A model generated the notes under the pieces. It was given only the letters and a program-made list of their open reading frames with translations, was not told the origin of the DNA and ran no database searches. The translations under genes were made by a program, and so were the position numbers. Shown here piece by piece: positions 17,178 through 25,958 of a DNA stretch of 64,000 nt; positions within the stretch are counted from its first letter, which is position 1, and each line of letters begins with the position of its first letter. Origin of the DNA: Companilactobacillus allii (GTDB taxonomy: Bacteria; Bacillota; Bacilli; Lactobacillales; Lactobacillaceae); the NCBI RefSeq assembly GCF_001971585.1, contig NZ_CP019323.1, forward strand, positions 982,053-1,046,052, in the 5' to 3' direction.

Positions 17178-18542
17178 ATGGATACAAAAAAAGTAGATCA
17201 GAATCATTTGGCTGATCACCGACTGATTCAGCGCGAGAATAAGTACTACGCTAAAGCTTCTCGTATGGATTACTTTGATTTAGTCATTGACCATGCGCAC
17301 GATGCGACACTTGTCGATGTTGACGGAAATGAGTATATTGACGTCCTGGCAAGCGCATCAGCAGTTAACGTAGGACATACAAATGAAAAAGTGGTCAAAG
17401 CAATACAAGACCAAGCTGAGAAATTAGTGCATTACACACCAGGATACTTTCATCATCAACCGGAGCAACAGCTGGCCGAACGACTAGCCAAACTAGTGCC
17501 CGGTGAGCCCAAACAAGTGACTTTTGGTAATTCAGGTTCTGATGCCAATGATGCAATCATCAAATTCTCACGAGCTTACACAAAACGTCCATATATCGTG
17601 TCATTCATGGATTCGTATCATGGTTCGACTTATGGCTCAATGACACTTTCTGGTGTCAGCCTTAATATGACTAGGAACATGGGACCAATGCTTCCAGATG
17701 TTGTCCACGTTCCATATCCAGATCTGTATCGTACAGAACCCGGAGAAAGTGAACATGATGTTTCATTGAGATATTTTGATGAATTCAAGAAACCCTTTGA
17801 GACATTCCTTCCCGTTGAGGAAGTAGCCTGTGTTCTAATCGAGCCTATTCAAGGTGACGGAGGTATTCGCAAAGCTCCAGAAGAATATATGCAACTATTG
17901 TATAAATTCTGTCATGATAACGGAATCTTGTTCGCAGTAGATGAAGTCAATCAAGGCATCGGACGTACCGGTAAAATGTGGAGTATCCAACAATTCAAAG
18001 ACATCGAACCCGACTTGATGTCCGTTGGAAAGTCTTTAGCATCAGGCATGCCACTGAGTGCCGTGATCGGTAAGAAGAAAGTAATGGAGAGCCTAGACTC
18101 ACCAGCCCACGTCTTCACGACTTCAGGCAACCCAGTATGTTGTGCAGCCGCACTTGCCACACTAGACGTGCTAGATGAAAAAGACCTGTTGGAAAAGTCA
18201 GTAGAAGATGGCAAATACGTCGAAGAACAATTCCTCAAACTCAAAGATAAGTACGAAGAAATCGGAGACGTAAGATTCTACGGATTAGATGGCGGGATAG
18301 AACTAGTAACCGACAAGAAAAGTAAAACACCAAATCCAGACTTCGCTAACAAAGTAATCTATTACGCCTTCGAACACGGAGTAGTAATCATAACATTGAA
18401 AAATAACATCTTAAGATTCCAGCCACCATTGGTAATTACAAGAGAACAACTCGACAAAGTACTAAACGTCCTCGAAAAAGCCATAGTTGCTGCAGAAAAT
18501 GATGAAGTTGATGTACCGGATGAGGATAGTATGGGCTGGTAA
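17178..18542 (+). CDS. Isoleucine 2-epimerase (PLP class III aminotransferase fold)
   Basis: A 454-residue fold-type I PLP enzyme. The PLP Lys is in LMSVGKSLASGMP (Lys285), with the cofactor-binding Asp in VDEVNQGIGRTG (Asp255). Extended stretches such as SFGNSGSDANDAIIKF-like and KAPEEYMQLLYKFCH, and the C-terminal GW, match the L. buchneri isoleucine 2-epimerase as I recall it. That enzyme interconverts L-isoleucine and D-allo-isoleucine and other branched-chain pairs. A GABA/ornithine-type aminotransferase is the alternative. An amino acid permease follows after two repeat copies. Confidence 0.82.
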   Translation: MDTKKVDQNHLADHRLIQRENKYYAKASRMDYFDLVIDHAHDATLVDVDGNEYIDVLASASAVNVGHTNEKVVKAIQDQAEKLVHYTPGYFHHQPEQQLAERLAKLVPGEPKQVTFGNSGSDANDAIIKFSRAYTKRPYIVSFMDSYHGSTYGSMTLSGVSLNMTRNMGPMLPDVVHVPYPDLYRTEPGESEHDVSLRYFDEFKKPFETFLPVEEVACVLIEPIQGDGGIRKAPEEYMQLLYKFCHDNGILFAVDEVNQGIGRTGKMWSIQQFKDIEPDLMSVGKSLASGMPLSAVIGKKKVMESLDSPAHVFTTSGNPVCCAAALATLDVLDEKDLLEKSVEDGKYVEEQFLKLKDKYEEIGDVRFYGLDGGIELVTDKKSKTPNPDFANKVIYYAFEHGVVIITLKNNILRFQPPLVITREQLDKVLNVLEKAIVAAENDEVDVPDEDSMGW

Positions 18543-18545
18543 AAC

Positions 18546-18663
18546 AGAGAGCGGAGAAAGCCGGTTAAATGTTGAGCACTGCCTAGGATAAGAAAGGTAT
18601 CGCGAAGCGATGCATTGCTTATCCGTAGCAGGCGCAGACATTTGGCTTTCGCAGCTCGTTTTC
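18546..18663 (+). repeat. Structured intergenic repeat, copy D1
   Basis: A full copy starting 3 bp after the epimerase stop codon: outer AGAAAGCC / GGCTTTCGCAGCTC, inner AAATGT / ACATTT, stem GGATAAG / CTTATCC, apical ATCGCGAAGCGAT. Confidence 0.92.
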
Positions 18664-18667
18664 AACC

Positions 18668-18787
18668 AGAGAGCGAAACAAAGCCGGTTAAATGTTGAGC
18701 ACTGCCTAGGATAAGAAAGGTATCGCGAAGCGATGCATTGCTTATCCGTAGCAGGCACAGACATTTGGCTTTGTGTAGCTCGTTTTC
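18668..18787 (+). repeat. Structured intergenic repeat, copy D2
   Basis: A full copy 4 bp after D1. The core is identical to D1, but the outer arms are changed on both sides (GCGAAACAAAGCC / GGCTTTGTGTAGC), keeping base pairing. Confidence 0.92.
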
Positions 18788-18868
18788 GAACCCCAAAAAT
18801 AAAAAGTTCAGTTAACAATCTTTGAACATCCAAAACCAAAAAGGGACAAAAATTTAGGAGGAAAATAT

Positions 18869-20326
18869 ATGAGTGGTTTTTTTAAACGATTAACATTAAA
18901 GGAAGATCCGAGTATTTATGAAGATAAAGACTCACACCTAGTACGAGTACTAACCGTTAAGGACTTCTTAGCGTTAGGTGTCGGGACAATCGTCTCCACA
19001 TCAATCTTCACATTACCCGGAGTTGTTGCTGCACAACATGCCGGTCCAGCAGTTGCAATTTCGTTCCTAGTTGCTGCTATCGTCGCTGGTTTAGTTGCCT
19101 TTGCATATGCAGAGATGGCCGCAGCCATGCCTTTTGCGGGGTCTGCGTATTCGTGGATCAACGTAATGTTCGGTGAGTTCTTTGGTTGGGTAGCAGGTTG
19201 GGCCTTGTTGGCTGAGTATTTCATTGCCGTGGCCTTTGTTGCGTCAGGATTGTCGGCCAACTTCAGAGGACTATTAGTTCCACTAGGGCTCAAACTTCCT
19301 AATTCCGTTTCCAATACCATGGGAGTTAACGGCGGAATTCTTGATATTGTTGCCGTGATCGTTCTAGTGGCCGTGGCACTGTTGTTATCCAGAGGTGTTT
19401 CAGGAGCCGCCAAAGTTGAAAATATCTTGGTTATCCTCAAAGTTCTAGCCATCTTGGCATTTATTGTCGTTGGTTTAACAGCCATTCATGTACAGAATTA
19501 CTTCCCATTTATTCCCAAATATCACGTCAACGCTGATGGTACTGCCTTTGGTGGTTGGCAAGGAATCTATGCCGGAGTTTCAATGATCTTCCTATCATAT
19601 ATCGGATTTGATTCAATCGCTGCCAATTCAGCGGAAGCTAAGAATCCCGGCAAAACAATGCCTCGTGGTATTCTTGGTTCACTTGCTATTGCCGTTGTCT
19701 TGTTCGTTGCCGTTGCCTTAGTTCTAGTCGGGATGTTCAAATATTCTGACTATGCAAATAACGCCGAACCAGTTGGCTGGGCCTTACGTCAAGCCGGACA
19801 CCCAATCGTTGCCAGTACCATTCAAGCCGTTGCCGTTGTTGGTATGTTTACAGCCTTGATAGGTATGATGCTAGCAGGTTCACGTTTGATCTATTCATTC
19901 GGACGTGACGGAATGTTGCCAGCTTGGTTAGGTAAGTTGAACAAGAATAATCTACCAAATCACGCACTATTCACATTGACATTTATCGGAGTTATCATCG
20001 GAGCACTTTGCCCATTTGCGTTCTTAGCACAATTGATCTCCGCAGGTACCTTGATTGCCTTTATGTTCGTTTCACTTGGAATCTATGCCTTGCGTAGAAG
20101 AGAAGGTAAGGACATAGCAGTTCCAGCCTTCAAGATGCCATTTTACCCAGTAATGCCAGCACTAGCCTTTATAGGTGCATTGTTTGTATTCTGGGGATTA
20201 GATTACGAAGCCAAGTTGTATGCAGGAATCTGGTTCGCTATCGGATTAGTTGTGTATTTCGCATACGGGATGAATCATTCATTCCTTGGTAAGAAGGAAA
20301 AAGAAAAACAAAATAAGGCAAAATAA
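18869..20326 (+). CDS. APC-family amino acid permease (YfnA/CAT-like)
   Basis: A 485-residue transporter with about 12 membrane segments. The N-terminal signature GVGTIVSTSIFTLPGVVA (TM1 unwound substrate site) and AYAEMAAAMPFAGSAYSW (TM3) are typical of the cationic amino acid/YfnA subgroup. It lies downstream of the isoleucine epimerase on the same strand, so branched-chain or general amino acid uptake is a reasonable inference; the substrate cannot be read from sequence. GGAGG lies 8 nt before ATG 18869. A strong terminator follows. Confidence 0.85.
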   Translation: MSGFFKRLTLKEDPSIYEDKDSHLVRVLTVKDFLALGVGTIVSTSIFTLPGVVAAQHAGPAVAISFLVAAIVAGLVAFAYAEMAAAMPFAGSAYSWINVMFGEFFGWVAGWALLAEYFIAVAFVASGLSANFRGLLVPLGLKLPNSVSNTMGVNGGILDIVAVIVLVAVALLLSRGVSGAAKVENILVILKVLAILAFIVVGLTAIHVQNYFPFIPKYHVNADGTAFGGWQGIYAGVSMIFLSYIGFDSIAANSAEAKNPGKTMPRGILGSLAIAVVLFVAVALVLVGMFKYSDYANNAEPVGWALRQAGHPIVASTIQAVAVVGMFTALIGMMLAGSRLIYSFGRDGMLPAWLGKLNKNNLPNHALFTLTFIGVIIGALCPFAFLAQLISAGTLIAFMFVSLGIYALRRREGKDIAVPAFKMPFYPVMPALAFIGALFVFWGLDYEAKLYAGIWFAIGLVVYFAYGMNHSFLGKKEKEKQNKAK

Positions 20327-20348
20327 AATACTAAGATTTTTGAATATT

Positions 20349-20391
20349 AAAAGAGGTGGCATTCACAAAAGTGAGTGCCACCTCTTTTTTT
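20349..20391 (+). terminator. Strong intrinsic terminator after the permease
   Basis: AAGAGGTGGCATTCAC pairs with GTGAGTGCCACCTCTT around AAAA, followed by a T run. The A run on the other side would also let it act on the minus strand. Confidence 0.92.
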
Positions 20392-20528
20392 AAGACAAAA
20401 AAAGAACGACCCAAACATGAAATGGGCCGTCCGATATATCAGGGAGTCGTTATTAATTCTTTTCTATCACTAGTTACTATACACCAAGTATATGAAGAAA
20501 GTGTGAATTTATCCAAAATAATTCATTA

Positions 20529-22067
20529 TTATAACCCAAAGTCAGGCTTACTAATGATCTTTTCATTATCCAAATTAAAGTTCAAGCTCAAATGTGACCC
20601 ATTGAGCCACTCCTTAGATCCAACCTTGAAGAAGTACTCACCAAGATTGTTTCTTGCAATCGTGTATACACGCCAACTAGTGCCCTCAGCGACACCACTT
20701 GTCTCATACTTGCCAGTTGACTCATCGAAGAATTGAGTTGAACCATTAGTTACCGTACCAACCTTGACCTGGTCAGTTGGAGTAGGAGTAGTTGTTGTAG
20801 TGTTATCAATAGCGTTAATCGCAAACGTAGGCTCTTGAGTCGTGTACTCGTATACAGAATCATCCATGAAACCAAGACCATTGATCCAAGTGTTAGGAGA
20901 TATCTTGAACCAATATTTGCCCTTAGAATTCTCCACAATAGCAAGAATGTTGTAGATAGTACCTTGAGGATTCTTGTCGGTGGTTAAAGTGTTGGACTCA
21001 GTGTTGTAAAGAGTCGCATGGTCATTTAGGGACTGACCAGAGTAGAGCACACTACCAGAATCAGTCGCAGTTATCGTCTTGACCGCAGTAGTTAAGACAT
21101 ATTCGTCAGTAGCCACCTTGTAGAACTGCTTGCCATTCATCGTAACCACAGCACCAAGCTTCCACTCAGTTGCTTGCGGAAGGACATAACCAGTAGGGAC
21201 CCCATTACTATTGTAGACAGCAGCGAACATTGAGACAATACCAGTCGAGTTGGGAACAGGCGTGCTTAGATTACCGACCGAATTCCCCGAAGCATCCTTG
21301 ATCGACATAGCACTACCAAGTAACCACTGATTAGTCGCGATGCGATAGTAAGCCTGACCGTTGAACAACTTCATACCAGTCAATTTCCAGCTAGTATTGT
21401 TAACGTAGAATAGACCGATCGAGTTCCCATTATCGTCACAAGCAGTCGTACCGTAAGCCCCGTTGTTGTAGCCGACAGTTCCAATATAACCGGTAGTTTT
21501 TGTGATACCAGACGCGCTTACAGTATTCGTAGAGGTAGTATTATTGACAGCGTGACCAGTGGAGTCTGCTACATCCATGTCTCCAGCTAATATCCACTGA
21601 TTAGTTGCTACACGATAATAAGTCAACCCGTTGACGACCTTGCTAGCGTCCAACTTCCAAGAAGTGTAATTGCCAAACGAATTGTCAGTCATATTACCAT
21701 TGTCATCATAAGATAAAGCACCACCCTTATGAATAGTACCGATATAGCCCGGAGTCTTAGTAATCGTGGCACTAGGAGCACTTTGACCTTCAATCTGGAT
21801 ACCAGATGCCGAGACGTATTCATTAGTTGCTACCTTATAATAAGTAACACCATTTATCGACTTAGTAGCGCCGAGCTTCCAAGAAGTGAAGTTGTCCAAA
21901 GTGCGCAGAATAGAATTACCATTTGCGTCGTATAAAGTCCCACCACCACGCTTGATCGTACCGACCAGTGCAGCAGCATCGACATTTTGTTGTGAAACAT
22001 TACTTAGTACACCAGGAGCAAGTAAGATTGCTGCAGCAGTACCAAGAAGTATTGAGTTTCTTTTCAT
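20529..22067 (-). CDS. Secreted protein made of SLAP (surface-layer) repeats
   Basis: ATG 22067 gives 512 residues with GGAGG upstream; a longer frame to 22139 is not supported. A signal peptide (MKRNSILLGTAAAILLAPG, cleavage near VDA-A) is followed by six SLAP-type repeats of about 60-75 residues. Each has a Tyr-Asp/Asn turn, a Thr-Ser-Trp-Lys segment, and a YYKVATNEYV-like end; the last two are diverged. SLAP domains bind secondary wall polymers non-covalently. There is no catalytic domain, so this is a wall-attached structural or adhesive protein. Confidence 0.85.
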   Translation of the reverse strand: MKRNSILLGTAAAILLAPGVLSNVSQQNVDAAALVGTIKRGGGTLYDANGNSILRTLDNFTSWKLGATKSINGVTYYKVATNEYVSASGIQIEGQSAPSATITKTPGYIGTIHKGGALSYDDNGNMTDNSFGNYTSWKLDASKVVNGLTYYRVATNQWILAGDMDVADSTGHAVNNTTSTNTVSASGITKTTGYIGTVGYNNGAYGTTACDDNGNSIGLFYVNNTSWKLTGMKLFNGQAYYRIATNQWLLGSAMSIKDASGNSVGNLSTPVPNSTGIVSMFAAVYNSNGVPTGYVLPQATEWKLGAVVTMNGKQFYKVATDEYVLTTAVKTITATDSGSVLYSGQSLNDHATLYNTESNTLTTDKNPQGTIYNILAIVENSKGKYWFKISPNTWINGLGFMDDSVYEYTTQEPTFAINAIDNTTTTTPTPTDQVKVGTVTNGSTQFFDESTGKYETSGVAEGTSWRVYTIARNNLGEYFFKVGSKEWLNGSHLSLNFNLDNEKIISKPDFGL

Positions 22068-22174
22068 ACCGTTAACCTCCCCAAAATATACATTTAACAA
22101 CAGCATATTCTCATATATAATGGTAAACAATTGATTCATAAATTCTTATATTATTCTTTATTTTTTGATTAAAC

Positions 22175-22223
22175 AAAAAGGAGTAAGGAACGAAATTTTT
22201 AATTTCGTTCCTTACTCCTTTTT
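22175..22223 (-). terminator. Long perfect terminator hairpin downstream of the lipoprotein gene
   Basis: AAAAAGGAGTAAGGAACGAAATT pairs perfectly with its complement around a short loop, with A and T runs on both sides. It ends the minus-strand lipoprotein transcript. Confidence 0.92.
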
Positions 22224-22232
22224 AAATACACT

Positions 22233-23129
22233 TTACTGAATCTTACCATCAGCAGCAGTGATAGTTGAACGACCATCTTTGTTAGCGTTCTTGATGGCAC
22301 GGAGAATATCATTGTCACTCCATGCGTCAACATTCTTAACACCTTGGTCAGTTAGATCTTGTCTAGCCTTAGCAATATCTGAGTCTGTGATAGTCTTACC
22401 ATCGACTTCTTTAGATTCAACATCAAAATCCCCATTGGCAGCAGGATTGTCAGAATCATCATTAGATGACGAAGTAGTGTCACTAGAAGTAGTAGAACTG
22501 TCAGAAGAAGTACTACTACTACTGTCATTATTATTACTATCAGTAGTGTTGTCAGCCGTAACTGAACTTGCTGGTAGCTTATCTAACAGCTTCTTAGCTT
22601 GCTTATAGATATCTGAGTAATACTTACCCTTGATACCCTTTGTACTTGTGAGCTGTTCAAGTAAAGCCCTAGCTTGATCATTATTGTTGTCCGCAATCAA
22701 TTGCTTAGCAGTCTTGATATTGGCCTTGTAGTCACTACGGTTTCTTTGGATAGTCTTAACTTGACCCAATAGATTCTTAGCACGCTTAGTCATCGACTCA
22801 TTACCGTTAGATTGATTCTTAACAGTATTCAGAGCTGACTTAGCACTAGAAAACTCCAGTTTGTTCATAGACTTCTTAGCTTTGACCAAGTTCTTAGCTT
22901 GAGATTCATAAGCCTTAGACTTTTTAGTGTTCTTAGCCTCATTAGCCGATTTGAAATGATCACTCGCTGAATCATAGTCCTTCTTATTTACAGCCTTATT
23001 ACCCTTAGACATCTCTGTTTTGTAATCATTATTATTGTTGTCTGATGATGCAGATGACGAACCATTGCTGCAACCAACAAGTAAGATACCAACAGCGGTC
23101 GTTGCAAGTAATGCCAATGCTTTTTTCAT
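22233..23129 (-). CDS. Lipoprotein with TPR-like helical region
   Basis: ATG 23129 (with GGAGG upstream) gives 298 residues starting MKKALALLATTAVGILLVGC, a lipoprotein signal with lipidated Cys20 in LVGC. Residues about 45-190 are Lys/Ala/Asn-rich helices with repeated AKKLL/ALNTV/SAKSA patterns resembling tetratricopeptide packing. A Ser/Thr/Asp-rich linker (about 200-235) separates it from a small C-terminal domain ending ADGKIQ. The function is unknown; it is probably anchored on the outer membrane face under the wall. Confidence 0.75.
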   Translation of the reverse strand: MKKALALLATTAVGILLVGCSNGSSSASSDNNNNDYKTEMSKGNKAVNKKDYDSASDHFKSANEAKNTKKSKAYESQAKNLVKAKKSMNKLEFSSAKSALNTVKNQSNGNESMTKRAKNLLGQVKTIQRNRSDYKANIKTAKQLIADNNNDQARALLEQLTSTKGIKGKYYSDIYKQAKKLLDKLPASSVTADNTTDSNNNDSSSSTSSDSSTTSSDTTSSSNDDSDNPAANGDFDVESKEVDGKTITDSDIAKARQDLTDQGVKNVDAWSDNDILRAIKNANKDGRSTITAADGKIQ

Positions 23130-23283
23130 ACAATTCCTCCACTCTTTGACTGTCTGAATTATACCATGTCGCAAATAAATAGAAAAAGTATTTCCGTTTT
23201 GACCATTCCCAAACGTTACTGTTTATGTAAGCAACTTATACGGCCGATAAGTGATTACAAAAAAATAAAAGAGGTAAGTAAAA

Positions 23284-23481
23284 ATGAACTGGAACAAAAC
23301 AACAATCAACATGACAATGGCAAACGAAAACTACACAGACGGAAAAGCAGTAAGAGGATTCCAAAACATAGTAAAAGAACCAACCCCAGAACAACTCAAG
23401 ACATTCGCAGGAGTATTAGAAACATTATCAAACGGAGATATATTTTTAAAAGCTGAAGTTGTACAACATACAGACATGTAA
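23284..23481 (+). CDS. DUF1659-family small protein (65 aa)
   Basis: Starts MNWNKTTINMTMANENYTDG and contains PTPEQLKTFAGVLETLSNG, a pattern like the DUF1659 family that is often paired with DUF2922. ATG 23284 has AGAGGT upstream. A repeat element starts on its stop codon, and a DUF2922-type gene follows 219 bp later. The role of these pairs is unknown. Confidence 0.7.
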   Translation: MNWNKTTINMTMANENYTDGKAVRGFQNIVKEPTPEQLKTFAGVLETLSNGDIFLKAEVVQHTDM

Positions 23482-23597
23482 GAGCGTGTCAACATGCGGG
23501 AACACCTGAGCATTACCTAGTCCCATGGATTTACTACGAAGTAGTGAAGCCATGAGACGTAGTAAGCGCAGGGTGTTGCATGTTGTAAACGCGTTTC
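23481..23597 (+). repeat. Structured intergenic repeat, copy E (diverged subtype)
   Basis: It starts at the stop codon of the DUF1659 gene (TAAGAGCG) and ends GCGTTTC. It has the same architecture with different arms: AACATGC / GCATGTT, AACACC / GGTGTT, internal loop GAGCATTACCTAG / CGTAGTAAGCGCAG, stem CATGG / CCATG and apical ACTACGAAGTAGT. TTAC / GTAA replaces CTGC / GCAG next to the loop, a covarying change. Confidence 0.85.
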
Positions 23598-23700
23598 AGA
23601 AGCTGAAAATAAGTAAGAAGCGTATCGAAAAAGGATAGAAAGCACACCAGAAAAACAAAGAAGCGTCTCAATAATATATAACCCAAAAAAGGAGCCCCAA

Positions 23701-23931
23701 ATGAAAAAACTACAACTAACATTCAAAACAGCAGAAGGCCACAAAAAGGACCTAGTATTCAACTATGTGCGTGAAGACCTAGATGCACCCACAGTCAAAA
23801 AGGCCATGGATGAAATCATCGCTAGTAAGCTATTTGAAAAGAACAGCGTCCAACTTTATACAGAAGTGGTTGCTGCCAAATATGTGGAACGTGTTGAAAC
23901 GGGTATTTTGGAAAAAGATTTGGCCATTTAA
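23701..23931 (+). CDS. DUF2922-family small protein (76 aa)
   Basis: Starts MKKLQLTFKTAEGHKKDLVF with KAMDEIIASKLF following, the usual pattern of DUF2922 proteins. The ribosome-binding site is AAAGGAG. It is separated from its DUF1659 partner by repeat E. It is soluble, with no signal peptide. Confidence 0.75.
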   Translation: MKKLQLTFKTAEGHKKDLVFNYVREDLDAPTVKKAMDEIIASKLFEKNSVQLYTEVVAAKYVERVETGILEKDLAI

Positions 23932-24017
23932 ATAATATACATAGATTTAGCCTACGATTGAATAATCGTGGGCTTTTTTGATACAGTATATGCAGACATA
24001 ATATAAGGGGAATCATC

Positions 24018-25682
24018 TTGAAAAAATGGACTAATGTTCGGGGGAACATAGCATTAATCGTATTATTGTACGTAATAATGACACTATTCATGATTATGAC
24101 GATAAAAAGGGACTTTGTATGGAATGGGGATGATGTATATTATCAGTTCCAAAGAATCCAGAATATTATATATTCGATTCGGGATGCACACACCATACCG
24201 ACAATCTCTATTAATAACTTTGGTTTGATAGGATATGGCATCAACATCTTCTATCCTTGGGTGACATTGATACCATTTGCGTTAATATCATTTGTATTTA
24301 AGAATCAGATTACTACATATTATGTAGGGATTGCATTTTTCTTTTTTGCTTCATTCGCTATCAGCCATTATTCGATGAAGAAATTTTCAGGTTCAACCAA
24401 ACAGGCCATTATATTTTCGATATTATACAATTTCAGTACTTATAGATTGATAGACTTGATAGCTAGAGCATCCATTGCTGAATATATCGCAACGGTGTTC
24501 TTACCGTTGTGCTTATTAGGATTCTATGAAGTTGTCTTTGGGGATGAGAAGCGATGGCAGGATTTGGCGATTGGGATTTCTTTTGTGATATTCTCACATA
24601 TCTTAACAACGTTTATGACAGTTATATTGTTTGCATTATTGATCATTTGTAATATTGGATTCATCAATAATTGGAAGAAGAGGATTGTATCATTAGGTAA
24701 GGCAATCCTAGCCACAATTCTAGCAACCAGTATCTTTTGGGTGCCTTTTCTAATAGAAGAAACTTTCCAGAAATTCGGAGTGCCGTCTCCGACTATTCTA
24801 AAAGGACAGAACTTTCGTGATTTAATTAAGTTCAGTTTGGCAAATACTAGTTATCGATCAATTAATGGTAATGTTTATAACTTAGGAACTATTCTGCTTG
24901 TGATACTAGTTGTGGGAGTTTTATTTTTTAGGAAATTTGATAGACGATACAAAATCATCTATATAGTTTCTGTTGTTAGTTTGTTTTTTGTTTCAGATTT
25001 GTTCCCATGGAGTATATTACAAGATACGCCGATTCAAGTTATTCAATATCCTTTTAGGATATTAATGTTTACTACACTGCTTGCCAGTATGATCGGTTCT
25101 CAGATAGTTGTTATGCTTACTACTGACTTAGGATTTAATAATTGGTTGATAATGTTAGGAATATTTACAGTAGTTAATGGTGGTATGTGGATGACATCCA
25201 TGAGCTCTTCAGTCAAGGACAACTTGCTATCACAAAGGACACAAGTCATCTCTAATAAGATGATTGATGGTGGTATGGTACCAGATTCGTACTTAGAGCA
25301 ATATGTACCTAGCAATAGTCAGAACAATCTAGGTGGAATTGAACAACACTTAGTAGTAATTAATAAGAAAGAAACCAATATTCAACCTATAATAACTACG
25401 AAAGGTAATGAGTTCGTACTCAATAATATCAAGGAGAACTCTACAGTTGATTTACCAGTAATTTATTACAAGAATACAGTGGCCAAGGTTAATGGTAAGA
25501 GGCTAACGATTACTAGAAGTAAACGTGGTGGAATAAGTCTCAAATCTAAGCATGCATATAAAAAAATGGTGATAACGACAAATTACCAAAATAAACAACT
25601 ATACACATTGATAATATTGGTTTCATTAGTAGCGTGGATTTATATGATAAGTATCTTAGCACTATCAAATCCAAAAAAATAA
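24018..25682 (+). CDS. Polytopic membrane protein, PTPS-related/YfhO-like
   Basis: A 554-residue protein starting at TTG 24018 (AAGGGG upstream). It has about 11-12 membrane segments. An acidic loop after TM1 (FVWNGDDVYYQFQRI) resembles the Asp-containing catalytic loop of GT-C-fold glycosyltransferase relatives. The overall pattern with the NFGLIGYGINIFYPW segment fits the 6-pyruvoyl-tetrahydropterin-synthase-related membrane family, which despite its name is not a pterin enzyme. A role in cell-envelope glycan modification is inference. The last membrane segment is at the extreme C-terminus. Confidence 0.6.
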   Translation: MKKWTNVRGNIALIVLLYVIMTLFMIMTIKRDFVWNGDDVYYQFQRIQNIIYSIRDAHTIPTISINNFGLIGYGINIFYPWVTLIPFALISFVFKNQITTYYVGIAFFFFASFAISHYSMKKFSGSTKQAIIFSILYNFSTYRLIDLIARASIAEYIATVFLPLCLLGFYEVVFGDEKRWQDLAIGISFVIFSHILTTFMTVILFALLIICNIGFINNWKKRIVSLGKAILATILATSIFWVPFLIEETFQKFGVPSPTILKGQNFRDLIKFSLANTSYRSINGNVYNLGTILLVILVVGVLFFRKFDRRYKIIYIVSVVSLFFVSDLFPWSILQDTPIQVIQYPFRILMFTTLLASMIGSQIVVMLTTDLGFNNWLIMLGIFTVVNGGMWMTSMSSSVKDNLLSQRTQVISNKMIDGGMVPDSYLEQYVPSNSQNNLGGIEQHLVVINKKETNIQPIITTKGNEFVLNNIKENSTVDLPVIYYKNTVAKVNGKRLTITRSKRGGISLKSKHAYKKMVITTNYQNKQLYTLIILVSLVAWIYMISILALSNPKK

Positions 25683-25860
25683 AATAATTCATGGATAAAC
25701 CTTGAGCCCGAGGTCTATTTCGACTATTATAGTTATAGGCTCTTCGTATGAAGTAAGTAGGTTGGAAAATATCTTTATAATAAAAGACATGCTTGAATGT
25801 TACAAAGATATTATTAATAATACAAAAGTGTTACAAAAGACAACGTTTTCCAATTTATGG

Positions 25861-25889
25861 TTGATTACTAAGCCGGAGTTTCATATAAT
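25861..25889 (+). promoter_or_regulatory. Promoter of the S-layer-type protein gene
   Basis: TTGATT (25861-25866) and TATAAT (25884-25889) are exactly 17 bp apart, 70 bp ahead of the start codon. Confidence 0.7.
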
Positions 25890-25895
25890 GATTGT

Positions 25896-25914
25896 CAGTG
25901 GGATAAGCCCACTG
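25896..25914 (+). promoter_or_regulatory. 5' UTR stem-loop of the S-layer-type mRNA
   Basis: CAGTGGG and CCCACTG pair perfectly around ATAAG at the very start of the predicted transcript. It is a likely stabilising 5' hairpin for a highly expressed mRNA; it has no T run, so it is not a terminator. Confidence 0.6.
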
Positions 25915-25958
25915 AACAAATTAAATAAAAATTCTTTTAGTCCAGGGGAGGATTAACA

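Noticed and set aside
25702-25956. 84-residue plus-strand ORF upstream of the S-layer-type gene
   Set aside because: It runs through the promoter and 5' hairpin of the next gene and has no ribosome-binding site.
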